Source: UKL13-3 sp044353855
Lineage (GTDB): Bacteria; Bacteroidota; Bacteroidia; UKL13-3
Assembly (NCBI GenBank): GCA_044353855.1
Contig: JBILBF010000002.1
Coordinates: 682,001 to 746,000, forward strand
Direction of reading: 5' to 3'
Length of the DNA: 64,000 nucleotides
Below are positions 1 to 9,321 of this stretch, one piece after another. The translations under genes were made by a program, and so were the position numbers. The notes under the pieces are model-generated. The model was given only the letters and a program-made list of their open reading frames with translations. It was not told the DNA's origin and ran no database searches. The first letter of the stretch is position 1, and each line of letters starts with the position of its first letter.

Positions 1-806
1 TCAGATTCCAATAAAGCAGCTACTTTATTGTCTTTAAATTCTTCATAATCTTTTATACGGTTATCGTATTGATTTGATTCTTTTGTAATATAACTACTAA
101 ACATACGTTGTTCAAACCAATCATCAAACGTTAATCGAGCAGCATCATTTTGGCGATTGAACACTTCCATTCCTACCATAATTTCACGCAAGTCATATTG
201 GTCTGCATCATCAGGAGAACGATGGTATTTTAACACACACAAATCTTGCTCTCCTAATTCCAATCCGCCAACTTTGGGGCTAAATTGAGGTGCGATAGCA
301 ATAATACGTACATACATTCTAGATTCTTTTTTATCAAAAATCCAATCTTCTAGAATTCTGTATTTTTTTATTTTTTCGTCAGGATGAAATTCAGATGGAA
401 TGGTATCCAAACGTGTAATTGTTGGGTCATTAGGATCTATTGGGGTTTCAACATAATCGGTATCTGTACCTTTACCCGAAAACTCTTCAATAGTCATTAC
501 TGAATTTAATGAATCATCAGTATAAGGTATAAGTTTTCCATCTTTTACGGCATTGTATAAAATCAGACTTAATGGATTTTTTGGCCAATTCATACACTGA
601 TTTTGTTTTTCGCGAACGTCTACAATACGTGTAATACGTTTAGCCCAAAACACATCTGCTTCACGCAAATAAGGCCAAGCAACGACTTTTCGTTCTTGCA
701 CTGCCTGACGCGTGTAGATAAAATCATCATATACACCTTGCGCTTTTACCGTAGATAAAAAGCTACAAATAACAGCAATAAGAAATACTACTTTTTTCAT
801 ATCCAT
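1..806 (-). CDS. gldN: T9SS ring protein GldN/PorN (3' end cut by window edge)
   Basis: GldN forms, with the lipoprotein GldK, the periplasmic ring under the outer membrane in the type IX secretion system. The reading frame runs without a stop from the start to base 1, about 268 codons, so some C-terminal residues are missing. The N-terminus is a signal peptide ending near VKAQG. Two ATGs are possible (806 and 800); the first lies directly before the gldM stop codon at 807, so gldM and gldN abut and are surely co-transcribed. Family assignment rests on the body sequence (for example WPYLREADVFWAKRITR) and on position as the last gene of porP-gldK-L-M-N. It was read directly from the sequence, as the gene is incomplete here. 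Confidence 0.93.
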   Translation of the reverse strand, partial: MDMKKVVFLIAVICSFLSTVKAQGVYDDFIYTRQAVQERKVVAWPYLREADVFWAKRITRIVDVREKQNQCMNWPKNPLSLILYNAVKDGKLIPYTDDSLNSVMTIEEFSGKGTDTDYVETPIDPNDPTITRLDTIPSEFHPDEKIKKYRILEDWIFDKKESRMYVRIIAIAPQFSPKVGGLELGEQDLCVLKYHRSPDDADQYDLREIMVGMEVFNRQNDAARLTFDDWFEQRMFSSYITKESNQYDNRIKDYEEFKDNKVAALLES

Positions 807-2360
807 TTATTTAACTTCTAATGATAATGATGAAGGAATTACAACACCTCCAGCAGGACCCATTGCTTTTACTTGCAACAAGGTAATTCGATCACCTGTT
901 CTAACATTGTTTAATACAGATTTTATCTCACCTGTTACAGCTTGACTTGTTCCTTTAAATGCACGTCCATCACCTTTTTTAGGTTGGTATACGACAGTAT
1001 ATTCAATGGGAGTAAATTTAATTCCTTCAAATGCAAAATCTTTAAGGTTTGCAAAAACAAAAGAAGCTGATTTTAACACACCTGCAGATACAGGACCACT
1101 TTGTTCGATAGAACCTAACATAGGCATAGGTTTAGGAATAGAACGTACTCTATATTTTTGAATACCCATCTTTTTAACTTGACCTCTACTATCCTTAACT
1201 GATGCAGAAATCTCAACCTCTTTCGTTGTACCTGTAACCTTTAACAAATAAGTACCTGATTGTGCGTCTGGGCGTAACGTACCACCTGCATTTACCGAAA
1301 CTAGAATATCTTTTGCAGAGAAACCTGGTACCGATACCGATATTGGATTATCCAACCCAATATAAACAACATTCATTTTAGTAGCTGAAATTACGGCTAA
1401 TGGTTTTAAGGCAGTATATGAAGATTTAAAAGGATAAGATTCAATCTTGCCATTCGATCTTTTGGTAGTAATCACTCCATTTATTTCATTTTCTCCTTCA
1501 CGAGATGGATTAGCGGTATATTTACCTACTCCATTTTCTACTTTGATAATTGAACCTCCAACTTTAATTTCTGCTTCCTGGCGAGTTGAAGCTGCTAAGA
1601 AAATATCCGCTGAATACTCGCTACCTAAAGTAATATAGGTTCCATTATTAGGAATTACCTTAGCTTCAAAATTCTCTACAATAACGATATCATCTGTTAA
1701 TCCAGCTTTTAAGATATCCAATACCTGTGATTCTGTATTTTTAACATCATTAACTGTTTTAGCCAACAAAGCAACAACAGCAGCTAAAGGAGTATGTTCA
1801 AACATTTCTGATTGCCATGTTTGGGTTGAACCTTTTTCAACTTCGGTAGTTAAATCACTTTTAACCAAACCACGTTTATCAACTGGTAATATTTCGATTA
1901 ATTTTGTTCTGGTTTCTTCAATTTTCTTTCTTAAAGCTTCACCATTAGCTCCACCATCTTTTACAATAAGGTAGTTGGCATGCAATTCGATATTGTCTGG
2001 TTTGTCTAGTTCAGCATTAGGATCTCCTTCTTTTCGTCCTTCAGCTTGTTCTATCAGTAAATTTTTAAGATCATTTACATATTTTACTCCATCATCAGCA
2101 ATTTTTTGAACTTCTATAGAGCTTTTATAAATAGTTATTCCTACAGCATCACCTGGGTTTTTATCATGGTACGAAGCAATTGCTTTTAAACTATTATTAT
2201 TTTTAAGATCTACGTTAACACCTGCTTTATCCATACTCACTTCCACCATATGGAAAGCTTTCAAAATTTCAGCTGATACGTTTAAAGCAAGCATTGCTGT
2301 TAACACAAGGTACATCATGTTAATCATTTTCTGCCTAGGACTTATATTTCCTCCTGCCAT
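807..2360 (-). CDS. gldM: T9SS/gliding motor protein GldM/PorM
   Basis: GldM is the inner-membrane-anchored, long periplasmic rotor partner of GldL. The two make the proton-driven motor that powers type IX secretion and, where present, gliding. At 517 residues it has the usual length. The N-terminus carries the hallmark SPRQKMINMMYLVLTAMLAL, which contains the single transmembrane helix (about residues 12-32), followed by a long periplasmic region rich in beta structure (the D1-D4 domains of the family) ending in a Lys-Pro-Met-Pro rich segment near residue 415 and a last beta domain. It lies 55 bases after gldL and abuts gldN, in the standard order K-L-M-N. Confidence 0.97.
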   Translation of the reverse strand: MAGGNISPRQKMINMMYLVLTAMLALNVSAEILKAFHMVEVSMDKAGVNVDLKNNNSLKAIASYHDKNPGDAVGITIYKSSIEVQKIADDGVKYVNDLKNLLIEQAEGRKEGDPNAELDKPDNIELHANYLIVKDGGANGEALRKKIEETRTKLIEILPVDKRGLVKSDLTTEVEKGSTQTWQSEMFEHTPLAAVVALLAKTVNDVKNTESQVLDILKAGLTDDIVIVENFEAKVIPNNGTYITLGSEYSADIFLAASTRQEAEIKVGGSIIKVENGVGKYTANPSREGENEINGVITTKRSNGKIESYPFKSSYTALKPLAVISATKMNVVYIGLDNPISVSVPGFSAKDILVSVNAGGTLRPDAQSGTYLLKVTGTTKEVEISASVKDSRGQVKKMGIQKYRVRSIPKPMPMLGSIEQSGPVSAGVLKSASFVFANLKDFAFEGIKFTPIEYTVVYQPKKGDGRAFKGTSQAVTGEIKSVLNNVRTGDRITLLQVKAMGPAGGVVIPSSLSLEVK

Positions 2361-2415
2361 TTTATATTTAAGTTATATTGGGTTGTTAAAATTCTAAAAA
2401 CTGAAACAGTATAAA

Positions 2416-3219
2416 TTAGTTGGTAGTACGGTTAACATTCATAGCAGCAAGCATGTTACCATACACATTGTTTAATGAAGTAAGGTTACCTGATAATTTA
2501 TTGATCTCAGTTTTAACAGTGTCAGCTTCTTTTTGTGAATCAGCTAAACTACTCGCAACTTTAGAAAGATTACCTACAAACTCATTGATTGATTTTAAGT
2601 GAGTGTTAGATTCTGCAATTTCAAGTTCGTATACAGAATTTAAAGATGCTAAGTTTTTAGTCATTTTCTCAACTTGTACACCATATTCTTTTGAACCTTG
2701 TGAAGCATTTACCATTCCAGACATAGCCTCAACAGCTTGAGAGTATGAAGAGTTTAATCCTGATACCGATTTGGTTGCTACCTGAACATTTTTAGTATAT
2801 TCATCTGTAGCAACAGCAGCTGATGAAAGATCTTTAAGATTATGAACATTTTCGCTTAGTGATTTCAAACCATTACCTAAACTTCCTATTAATTCAGGAC
2901 CCACTTTAGCTTCTTCAAGCATTTTGTCTAATTGCTGAGAAACTGTTCCAGCAGCTTTACTCTTTTTATTTGAAGCTTCTTCAATTCCAGCAAATTCAGG
3001 ATAAACTAACGACCAATCATATTCTTTATGTGGTGGCTCAAATGCGGAAATAACAAAGATGATAACCTCAGTACCCATTCCTAAAATCAACATCGGATCT
3101 GCAAATGGCCAATGTTTAATCTTAAATAGAGCCCCTAAGATAACGACTGCGGCACCAATACCATAAACTTTTGCCATAAAGTTTTTAAACGATTTGCTTT
3201 CGAAAATACTCTGTTTCAT
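2416..3219 (-). CDS. gldL: T9SS/gliding motor stator GldL/PorL
   Basis: GldL is the cytoplasmic membrane stator of the T9SS motor: a ring of GldL surrounds GldM and converts proton flow to rotation. The 267-residue protein has two N-terminal transmembrane helices (about residues 16-33 and 42-60) joined by a short loop with the family signature FKIKHWPFADPML. Glu51 in the second helix fits the conserved membrane glutamate known to be needed for motor function in the family. The rest is cytoplasmic, Ser/Ala/Lys rich and likely coiled coil. It lies 49 bases after gldK. Confidence 0.96.
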   Translation of the reverse strand: MKQSIFESKSFKNFMAKVYGIGAAVVILGALFKIKHWPFADPMLILGMGTEVIIFVISAFEPPHKEYDWSLVYPEFAGIEEASNKKSKAAGTVSQQLDKMLEEAKVGPELIGSLGNGLKSLSENVHNLKDLSSAAVATDEYTKNVQVATKSVSGLNSSYSQAVEAMSGMVNASQGSKEYGVQVEKMTKNLASLNSVYELEIAESNTHLKSINEFVGNLSKVASSLADSQKEADTVKTEINKLSGNLTSLNNVYGNMLAAMNVNRTTN

Positions 3220-3268
3220 TTTGTTGTTTGTTAGTTGATAAGTTTATGAAGGGTAACTATTTGTTGAA

Positions 3269-4555
3269 TTATTCTTTGTCTCTGTTTGAGCGACCAATGT
3301 AAGACATTACACAACGAAATCCTGTATACGAATTTGCACTATCTTGGTATTCGTAAGTTCTGCTTCCACAATTGATAAAATGTGCTATATCTTTCCATGA
3401 ACCACCACGAATTGTTTTACGTTTTAAGGTTTCAACTTCGTCAGACTTTGCGTCATATTGGTAATCGGGATTTAAATCGTGTGAAAATTGATTTGAAGAT
3501 TCGGCAAATGCTGAAATTGTCCATTCTGCAACATTTCCTGACATATCTGAAAGTCCAAAATCATTGGGAAAATAAGAAGCAACACGAACAGGATACAAAC
3601 CACCATCTTGCATGTAATCACCACGCATTGGTTTAAAGTTTGCTAACGAACATCCTTTTGCATTTTTTACATAAGGACCACCCCAAGGATACATATTTTG
3701 ATCACGACCTCCACGAGCAGCATATTCCCATTCGTATTCAGTTGGTAAACGGAAGTCTGTAACTGTAGATTCTTCTATATCGTTATAAAATGTATTTAAG
3801 TATATTGTTCTCCAACGACAAAATGCTTTTGCTTGATTCCAATTTACACCTACTACAGGGTAATCATCATATTTTGGATGCCAAAAGTAAACTTGAGTCA
3901 TTGGTTCATTGTACGAATAGGTAAAATCTCTCATGAACACCAAAGTATCAGGATAAACTTCAACTTCTTCCATTGATTTATATTTACCGCGATTTGTTTT
4001 GTAACCTGCTTTGCGTGAAAGTTTAGAAGCGGAACGAGAGTCAATATGTTCGTATCTATAAATAAGTTTACGTACATCAATTTGTTTTGTTCTGTAGTAT
4101 GTTTCTTCTTGGTTATAATACAATTCTTTGATTGCATCATTGCTAGACACATCTTCTGGTAGAATTTTTGAACTGTAATTGATAAAATGTTCGCCAGATT
4201 CTTCATCAGTATCCCAATATATATCAGGGTTTTGTTCACCTAAACGCTCACGAATCATTGAATCTAATACAGCATCAACAAATTGACGATATTCGTTATT
4301 TGTAATTTCTGTTTCATCCATATAAAACGAAACTATTGACACCTGTTTGTTGGGTGCAATTTGTGCCATAGGTACATCTTGTTCATTAGCTCCAATGTGA
4401 ATGGAACCCGTTGGTACATATACAGTTCCAAAGGGTTGAGGGTGAAACCATTGAGGCCTTCCCTGAGTTCCAGTTAATTCACCACTATCGCCTGAGGAAC
4501 ATGCAACTAGTGAGCTTGCCGCCAAGAAGAATAAAATTAAACGAATTGTTTTCAT
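3269..4555 (-). CDS. gldK: T9SS outer-membrane lipoprotein GldK/PorK
   Basis: GldK is the lipoprotein of the GldK-GldN ring. A signal peptide with lipobox LVAC places the lipidated cysteine at residue 19. The body is a formylglycine-generating-enzyme (SUMF1/FGE-sulfatase) fold, shown by DETEITNNEYRQFV near the start, LPTEYEWEYAARGG in the middle, DMSGNVAEW and RGGSWKD, and a terminal GFRCV. In GldK this fold is structural rather than known to be enzymatic. At 428 residues it is typical. It lies between porP and gldL in one minus-strand run. Confidence 0.96.
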   Translation of the reverse strand: MKTIRLILFFLAASSLVACSSGDSGELTGTQGRPQWFHPQPFGTVYVPTGSIHIGANEQDVPMAQIAPNKQVSIVSFYMDETEITNNEYRQFVDAVLDSMIRERLGEQNPDIYWDTDEESGEHFINYSSKILPEDVSSNDAIKELYYNQEETYYRTKQIDVRKLIYRYEHIDSRSASKLSRKAGYKTNRGKYKSMEEVEVYPDTLVFMRDFTYSYNEPMTQVYFWHPKYDDYPVVGVNWNQAKAFCRWRTIYLNTFYNDIEESTVTDFRLPTEYEWEYAARGGRDQNMYPWGGPYVKNAKGCSLANFKPMRGDYMQDGGLYPVRVASYFPNDFGLSDMSGNVAEWTISAFAESSNQFSHDLNPDYQYDAKSDEVETLKRKTIRGGSWKDIAHFINCGSRTYEYQDSANSYTGFRCVMSYIGRSNRDKE

Positions 4556-4674
4556 TTTGATACTATATACTTAGATTAGGTATTGCAAATTTATTAAATG
4601 TTTTAACTTAGACAAGTTTTATTTAAACAATACAAAGAATTGAACGATTAACCAGCTTAACCTATTGTGTTACA

Positions 4675-5637
4675 CTATAAAAAACGTGGAGTTAATCTTG
4701 GTACTGGCTGCTTGTCTGGTTTCTCTTTTAATTTTGGTAAGAAACAATAACGCAAGACTATTTCATGTGAACCACTACTATACGTAATTATATTACTTGT
4801 TGTTAAATCGTAAGAATAACCAATTTGAAGGTTTGGTGTGAACTTGTATCCAATTAAAACAGAAACAGCATCTGCACTTCTGTATGTTAATCCTCCACGT
4901 ATCTTGTTGTTATAAGTAATCATTGCATTCAAATCTAATGTGGTTTTAGCTAAGTCTGTTTTAACCAAAATATTAGGTTCCAATGCAAGAGAGGGAGATA
5001 AATCATATGTAGCTCCTGTCATAAAATAGGTATGCAATGTCATTGGATTATCAATAATACCTTCATAACTAACATTTCCTTGAGTTAAATGGGTAGCTGA
5101 TAAACCCGTATAAAAATTAGTAAATCTCCACAAATTAGGCATCGTGTAATATAGTCCTGCATTTACATCTGTGGCAAAACCAGATACACTACTAGTTGGT
5201 ATCTTAGAATCACCTGGATCTAATGGTTTAAGTTTATCGCCTGCTAACGTTTTTTGCATAAAACCAGCACCTGCTCCTATGGCAAGGGTTGAACCATTAT
5301 TAAAAGGTATACGGTATGCAGCAGAAAATATTGCGTTAAGACTTTTTTCAAAACCTGCTTGATCAACCGTTATATTACCTCCAACTCCAATTTTTTTACC
5401 CAATGGAGCATGAATATTAACCAAATAGGTGGTAGGCGAAAGCCCTGCTTTACTATCGCCAAATCCTAACCATTGTGAACGATACAAACCTGTTACACAA
5501 ATTTTATCTTCACTACCTGCATAAGCTGGATTGTAAGTTAATTTGGTCATAAAAAATTGAGTGTATTGAGCATCTTGCTGGGCTTTAAGTCCAACTGCTA
5601 CAATAAAAAGGGATAATGCAAGTATTAATTTTCTCAT
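4675..5637 (-). CDS. porP: T9SS outer membrane protein PorP/SprF family
   Basis: This is an outer membrane beta-barrel of the PorP/SprF family, which links the GldK-GldN ring to the outer membrane (PorP) or pairs with SprB-like adhesins (SprF). The 320-residue precursor begins with a signal peptide ending in GLKAQQ, then the family opening QDAQYTQFFMTKLTYNPAYA, a pattern shared across the family. Alternating amphipathic strands continue to the end. Its place 119 bases upstream of gldK matches the porP-K-L-M-N arrangement known from Porphyromonas, so I prefer PorP to SprF; the two cannot be told apart by sequence alone. Confidence 0.92.
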   Translation of the reverse strand: MRKLILALSLFIVAVGLKAQQDAQYTQFFMTKLTYNPAYAGSEDKICVTGLYRSQWLGFGDSKAGLSPTTYLVNIHAPLGKKIGVGGNITVDQAGFEKSLNAIFSAAYRIPFNNGSTLAIGAGAGFMQKTLAGDKLKPLDPGDSKIPTSSVSGFATDVNAGLYYTMPNLWRFTNFYTGLSATHLTQGNVSYEGIIDNPMTLHTYFMTGATYDLSPSLALEPNILVKTDLAKTTLDLNAMITYNNKIRGGLTYRSADAVSVLIGYKFTPNLQIGYSYDLTTSNIITYSSGSHEIVLRYCFLPKLKEKPDKQPVPRLTPRFL

Positions 5638-5765
5638 GTATTTAGGTTACAAAGTACAAATGCTCGAACAATTATACAGTTTATTATTTTCTTAACATAA
5701 CTTTTTAGTTATGTTATTTTAAGAAAATCTAAAATACTAAAAAAACGGTAAACCAAAAACAGCAG

Positions 5766-6527
5766 CTATTTTTTTTCCTTATTATGAGCATCTATATATT
5801 TGTCTAAAGCCATGCTCATGGAAGGATACTGCGCAGATGGAGCTGAAATGTTAACCTTTAAACTAGCGTCAGTAATAGCTTTGGAAGTAGTTGCACCAAA
5901 GGATGCTATCAGGGTATTATTTTGTTTAAAATCAGGAAAGTTTTCGAATAAAGAACGGATATCAGCAGGACTGAAAAATACGATAATATCATAATTTACA
6001 TGGGTGAGATCCGACAAATCAGAAGAAACAATATTATAAATTAAGGCCTCTTTATATTGAAACTTATTTTTCTTCATGAACTTTTCAATATCGGGTTTTC
6101 GCCAATCACTACATGGGAAAAGAAATTTTTCTTGAGGATGGTTTTTAATTACATTCAATAATTCTAATTCAGTTGATTTACCTGTAAACACTTTGCGTTT
6201 ACGAACTTGAATATACTTTGCTAAATAATTGGCAATACTATCATTTACACAAAAATATTTGGTTTCAGGTGGCATTTCAATCTTAATTTCAATACACAAC
6301 CTAAAAAAATGATCAACTGAATTACGTGAGTTTAAAATGATTGCTGTAAAATCTAATAAATTTACCTTTTGTGTTTTAAACTCTTTGTAATTTATAGGTG
6401 AAACCGTTATAAAGGAACGGAAATCAACTTTCAAATTATACTTTTTGGCAAGGTCAAAATAAGGAGACTTGTCACTTTCAGGTTTGGGTTGAGATATAAG
6501 TATACTTTTGATTTTTGCGTTTTTCAA
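5766..6527 (-). CDS. Uroporphyrinogen-III synthase-like protein (HemD family)
   Basis: The 253-residue protein has the two-lobed HemD fold pattern: an N-terminal lobe beginning SILISQPKPESDKSPYF, a linker near residue 120 and a C-terminal lobe with FFSPADIRSLFENF and the ending SFGATTSKAI...SAPSAQYPSM, matching the HemD segments around the active-site cleft. HemD converts hydroxymethylbilane to uroporphyrinogen III in heme synthesis. The start is TTG, overlapping the TGA stop of the DUF4271 gene, so translation is probably coupled; no ATG is available nearby. No other heme-synthesis enzyme is in the window, and the neighbours are secretion genes, so the true role could differ from heme synthesis. 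HemD sequences are poorly conserved. Confidence 0.82.
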   Translation of the reverse strand: MKNAKIKSILISQPKPESDKSPYFDLAKKYNLKVDFRSFITVSPINYKEFKTQKVNLLDFTAIILNSRNSVDHFFRLCIEIKIEMPPETKYFCVNDSIANYLAKYIQVRKRKVFTGKSTELELLNVIKNHPQEKFLFPCSDWRKPDIEKFMKKNKFQYKEALIYNIVSSDLSDLTHVNYDIIVFFSPADIRSLFENFPDFKQNNTLIASFGATTSKAITDASLKVNISAPSAQYPSMSMALDKYIDAHNKEKK

Positions 6528-7504
6528 ACTAAATATGTGTTAAGGAGTTTAATAATTACAAACCATGGAACTATTTCAAGGGCGCAAAGATAAATAAATA
6601 AATAGATTCTTGGGAAACTGAAAAAACGATTGCTTAATAATGCAATTCTAATAAGTCTATAAACTACTCCTATAAAAAACACAGCCACTACCGTTTGTGC
6701 TATTACTGAACTCAATACATCACTATGGTAGTATACTGTAAAAATGATTAAGGGGAATATAACTAATGCTAAAAAATTATTAACGGAGATGGTATTTGAC
6801 ACAAAACCAATCCCAAGTTTTTTCATTTTAAGCAATTCACCTAATAAAGTGTGCAGCAAAAAATTTAATATATACACCATTAACAGAGCCAATAAAATGA
6901 TTATAAATTGGATGAAATAGTTTGAAACAAAAAGCAATTTTCGAACTTCTAATTGTGAATTGATAAAAATTGCAGCTATAAACAAGTAAATGGCAAATAA
7001 TTGGAGTATAACAAACCCGAAAAATGATCGTTGATCTTCCCAAATTTTATCACTAATTTTAAGGTTAAACACAGAAAGCATAAAAACCCGAAAATTATTA
7101 GGATTAGCAATACGAACAAATGATATATAGGCAAAAACAAATAAAATTACCCAAAATTTCCATGCAGCATTTTGCTTAACTCGAATCTTAATTTCTTTAA
7201 TCGTTGGAATATTCCTTCGAAAATTCGTTTTGGTAACAAAATTATTAGTGATAAATTGATAAGGCTTGATTATAACCCTTAAAATAGAATCGTTTGTTAA
7301 ACTATCTATTAAGCCAAAAGTTTTTCGTCCATATCTGTTATAGGTAAACATACTATCCGCTCTAAGTGAGTCTGATACATAAGTTGTATCGTTTGAGAAT
7401 GAAAAACTATCCGGTTGTTGATTGAATACATCAGTACTATTTTGGGCAACTAAATTAGTTAAACCCAATATTAACATTCCTAAAAACAGTTTTTTATAGT
7501 TCAT
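6524..7504 (-). CDS. DUF4271 polytopic membrane protein
   Basis: This 326-residue protein has a signal-like N-terminus ending near NLVAQN, a hydrophilic stretch of about 90 residues (probably periplasmic), then about seven hydrophobic helices from residue 113 to the end. Length, order and position next to a HemD-like gene and T9SS genes match the Bacteroidota family DUF4271, whose function is unknown to me. It overlaps the HemD-like gene by four bases and the upstream Omp85-like gene by one base, so the three form a tight translational unit. A role in envelope assembly or secretion is inference from context only. Confidence 0.82.
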   Translation of the reverse strand: MNYKKLFLGMLILGLTNLVAQNSTDVFNQQPDSFSFSNDTTYVSDSLRADSMFTYNRYGRKTFGLIDSLTNDSILRVIIKPYQFITNNFVTKTNFRRNIPTIKEIKIRVKQNAAWKFWVILFVFAYISFVRIANPNNFRVFMLSVFNLKISDKIWEDQRSFFGFVILQLFAIYLFIAAIFINSQLEVRKLLFVSNYFIQFIIILLALLMVYILNFLLHTLLGELLKMKKLGIGFVSNTISVNNFLALVIFPLIIFTVYYHSDVLSSVIAQTVVAVFFIGVVYRLIRIALLSNRFFSFPRIYLFIYLCALEIVPWFVIIKLLNTYLV

Positions 7505-9285
7505 TAAAAATAATTTACAAACCCAAAATGAATTTTAGCTTTGTTAAAATCGATAGAATTGTTAAATTCTTTTCCCACAGCGTAAAAGATTGAAAAAACA
7601 CCAGATCCTGTTTCAAAATTAAACCCAGTTCCTAATCCATATGGCTTATCCGTTAACAAAGGTACTCTTACTTCATTACGGTAATATGCACCATTCCAAA
7701 ACAACAAAACATTTGAATTTTGTTGTAATAAATACCTTAATTCAATATTTCCAATAATATACGTGCTGGCAAATATAGCTTGCTCATCAAATCCTTTCAA
7801 ACTTCGTATTCCACCAATTCTGAATAACTCATTATTAAATAGACTTTGTGCTACAATATGCCCGCCATTTGCTTGTAACCTAACAGTAGCTCTTGAAAAA
7901 AAAGGAATAAAACATTCAGCCATTCCTTGTATTCGGTATTGAATATATTCTAATTGAAGTGAATCATAAACTGAATATTGCAAGCCTTTTGCATCAGTAA
8001 TTTGAATAGCTTCAATAGAAGGATTTTTAATGATTTTTTTAACTCCAACTCCTCCATTTAAATCAACAACAAAACCCTTTCGAGGATTCAGAAAATAATC
8101 AAGCCGCGTGATTTTAAAACCAATACCATAGGTATTATTAGTAAGATCAGTAACAGAGGGTAATGTTTTGGTCAACTTTATTTGATTCGTATCTATCGTA
8201 ATTAATGAAGTGTTTTGAATACTATAAAATAGTTTAAAATAATCGGTCCCTACAAATCGATATTGAATTCCAATTTCATTTCGAACATCTAAAAAAGATG
8301 TATCTTGTTTTAAAAGAGCCAATTCATAATTCAAAGCCAAATTGGTTCTAAAAATATAAGGAAATAGAAAATTAATATTTAAATCTTGAGAATTCCCAAG
8401 AAAACTCCGGTATTTCATTTCAAAACTTTTTCCTGAACCTGCAATATTTTGAAGTTTTAAATTTGCTTCACCCGTAATTAATATACGATTAGATGAATTT
8501 GTATTGGGAGCAAAACCAACTACTCCATCTATACTACTAGCCTTTCTATTTGTGAGATATAAGATAGGCATTGCTTTATTACCGTAAAAATAAATAGCAG
8601 AGGGTTGAGATGTTTTAAGATAAGGTAATTGACTGATTCGAGCATTAATTTGAGACACTAAAGCTTCGTTATAACTTTCATTAGGTTTTATACCTAAATA
8701 TTTATGCAAAAACCATTTTTTTATATTGGCATCTCCCAAAATATCAATTGTATCGAATGTAAAAAGTTGATTTATTTGAAGATTAAGTGAAGCTGAAATT
8801 CCAATACTATCAACTTCAATTGAATCCAATTGAATCGTTGAAAAAGGATATCCATTATTTTCTAAATATTCAAGTATTCTTTCAGCTTTACGAGCAAAAA
8901 CAAAAGGGTTGATAGTTTTTTTTTCAAAATTTCCAACTCTAAAACCTGCACCCCCTAATATTTCAGATGGTGCATTTCCATTTCTCAGATTAACCCATTT
9001 AAAACTATTACCCAATATAAGTTTAGCATACAGTGTATCTCCAATTATGTTAAAACTCGAATAGGCGGCTTGCATAAATGATAATTCATTGCACTGCAAA
9101 ATTACTTTGTTAAGTTCACTAGAAAGTAAAGCGGTATCAGAGAAATATGTATTGTATAAACTGTTTTTTTTAACGAACTCTCCATCTTTAGTTTCTGGAA
9201 ATTGAATAAAAAGGGACTGAACATGCTGAGCGTATAAGTTACACCCAACAAATAACAATACCAATATTTTAAAATACTTTTGCAC
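7504..9285 (-). CDS. Omp85/TamA-like outer membrane protein with POTRA region
   Basis: The 593-residue precursor has a short signal peptide (ending near CNLYAQ), a periplasmic region of about 230 residues with POTRA-like repeats (for example NPFVFARKAERILEYLENNG), and a C-terminal 16-strand-type barrel ending in Phe. The Omp85 motif normally read as VRGF/Y appears as SLKGF in GGIRSLKGFDEQ, with Lys in place of Arg. Family members insert or export outer membrane proteins. The start is GTG at 9285, as no ATG is near; hemW begins 36 bases away on the other strand. Low similarity to BamA itself suggests a specialised paralog. Substrate unknown. Confidence 0.85.
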   Translation of the reverse strand: MQKYFKILVLLFVGCNLYAQHVQSLFIQFPETKDGEFVKKNSLYNTYFSDTALLSSELNKVILQCNELSFMQAAYSSFNIIGDTLYAKLILGNSFKWVNLRNGNAPSEILGGAGFRVGNFEKKTINPFVFARKAERILEYLENNGYPFSTIQLDSIEVDSIGISASLNLQINQLFTFDTIDILGDANIKKWFLHKYLGIKPNESYNEALVSQINARISQLPYLKTSQPSAIYFYGNKAMPILYLTNRKASSIDGVVGFAPNTNSSNRILITGEANLKLQNIAGSGKSFEMKYRSFLGNSQDLNINFLFPYIFRTNLALNYELALLKQDTSFLDVRNEIGIQYRFVGTDYFKLFYSIQNTSLITIDTNQIKLTKTLPSVTDLTNNTYGIGFKITRLDYFLNPRKGFVVDLNGGVGVKKIIKNPSIEAIQITDAKGLQYSVYDSLQLEYIQYRIQGMAECFIPFFSRATVRLQANGGHIVAQSLFNNELFRIGGIRSLKGFDEQAIFASTYIIGNIELRYLLQQNSNVLLFWNGAYYRNEVRVPLLTDKPYGLGTGFNFETGSGVFSIFYAVGKEFNNSIDFNKAKIHFGFVNYF

Positions 9286-9321
9286 TACGCAAATAAATTA
9301 ATAATAGAGCACAATATAACA

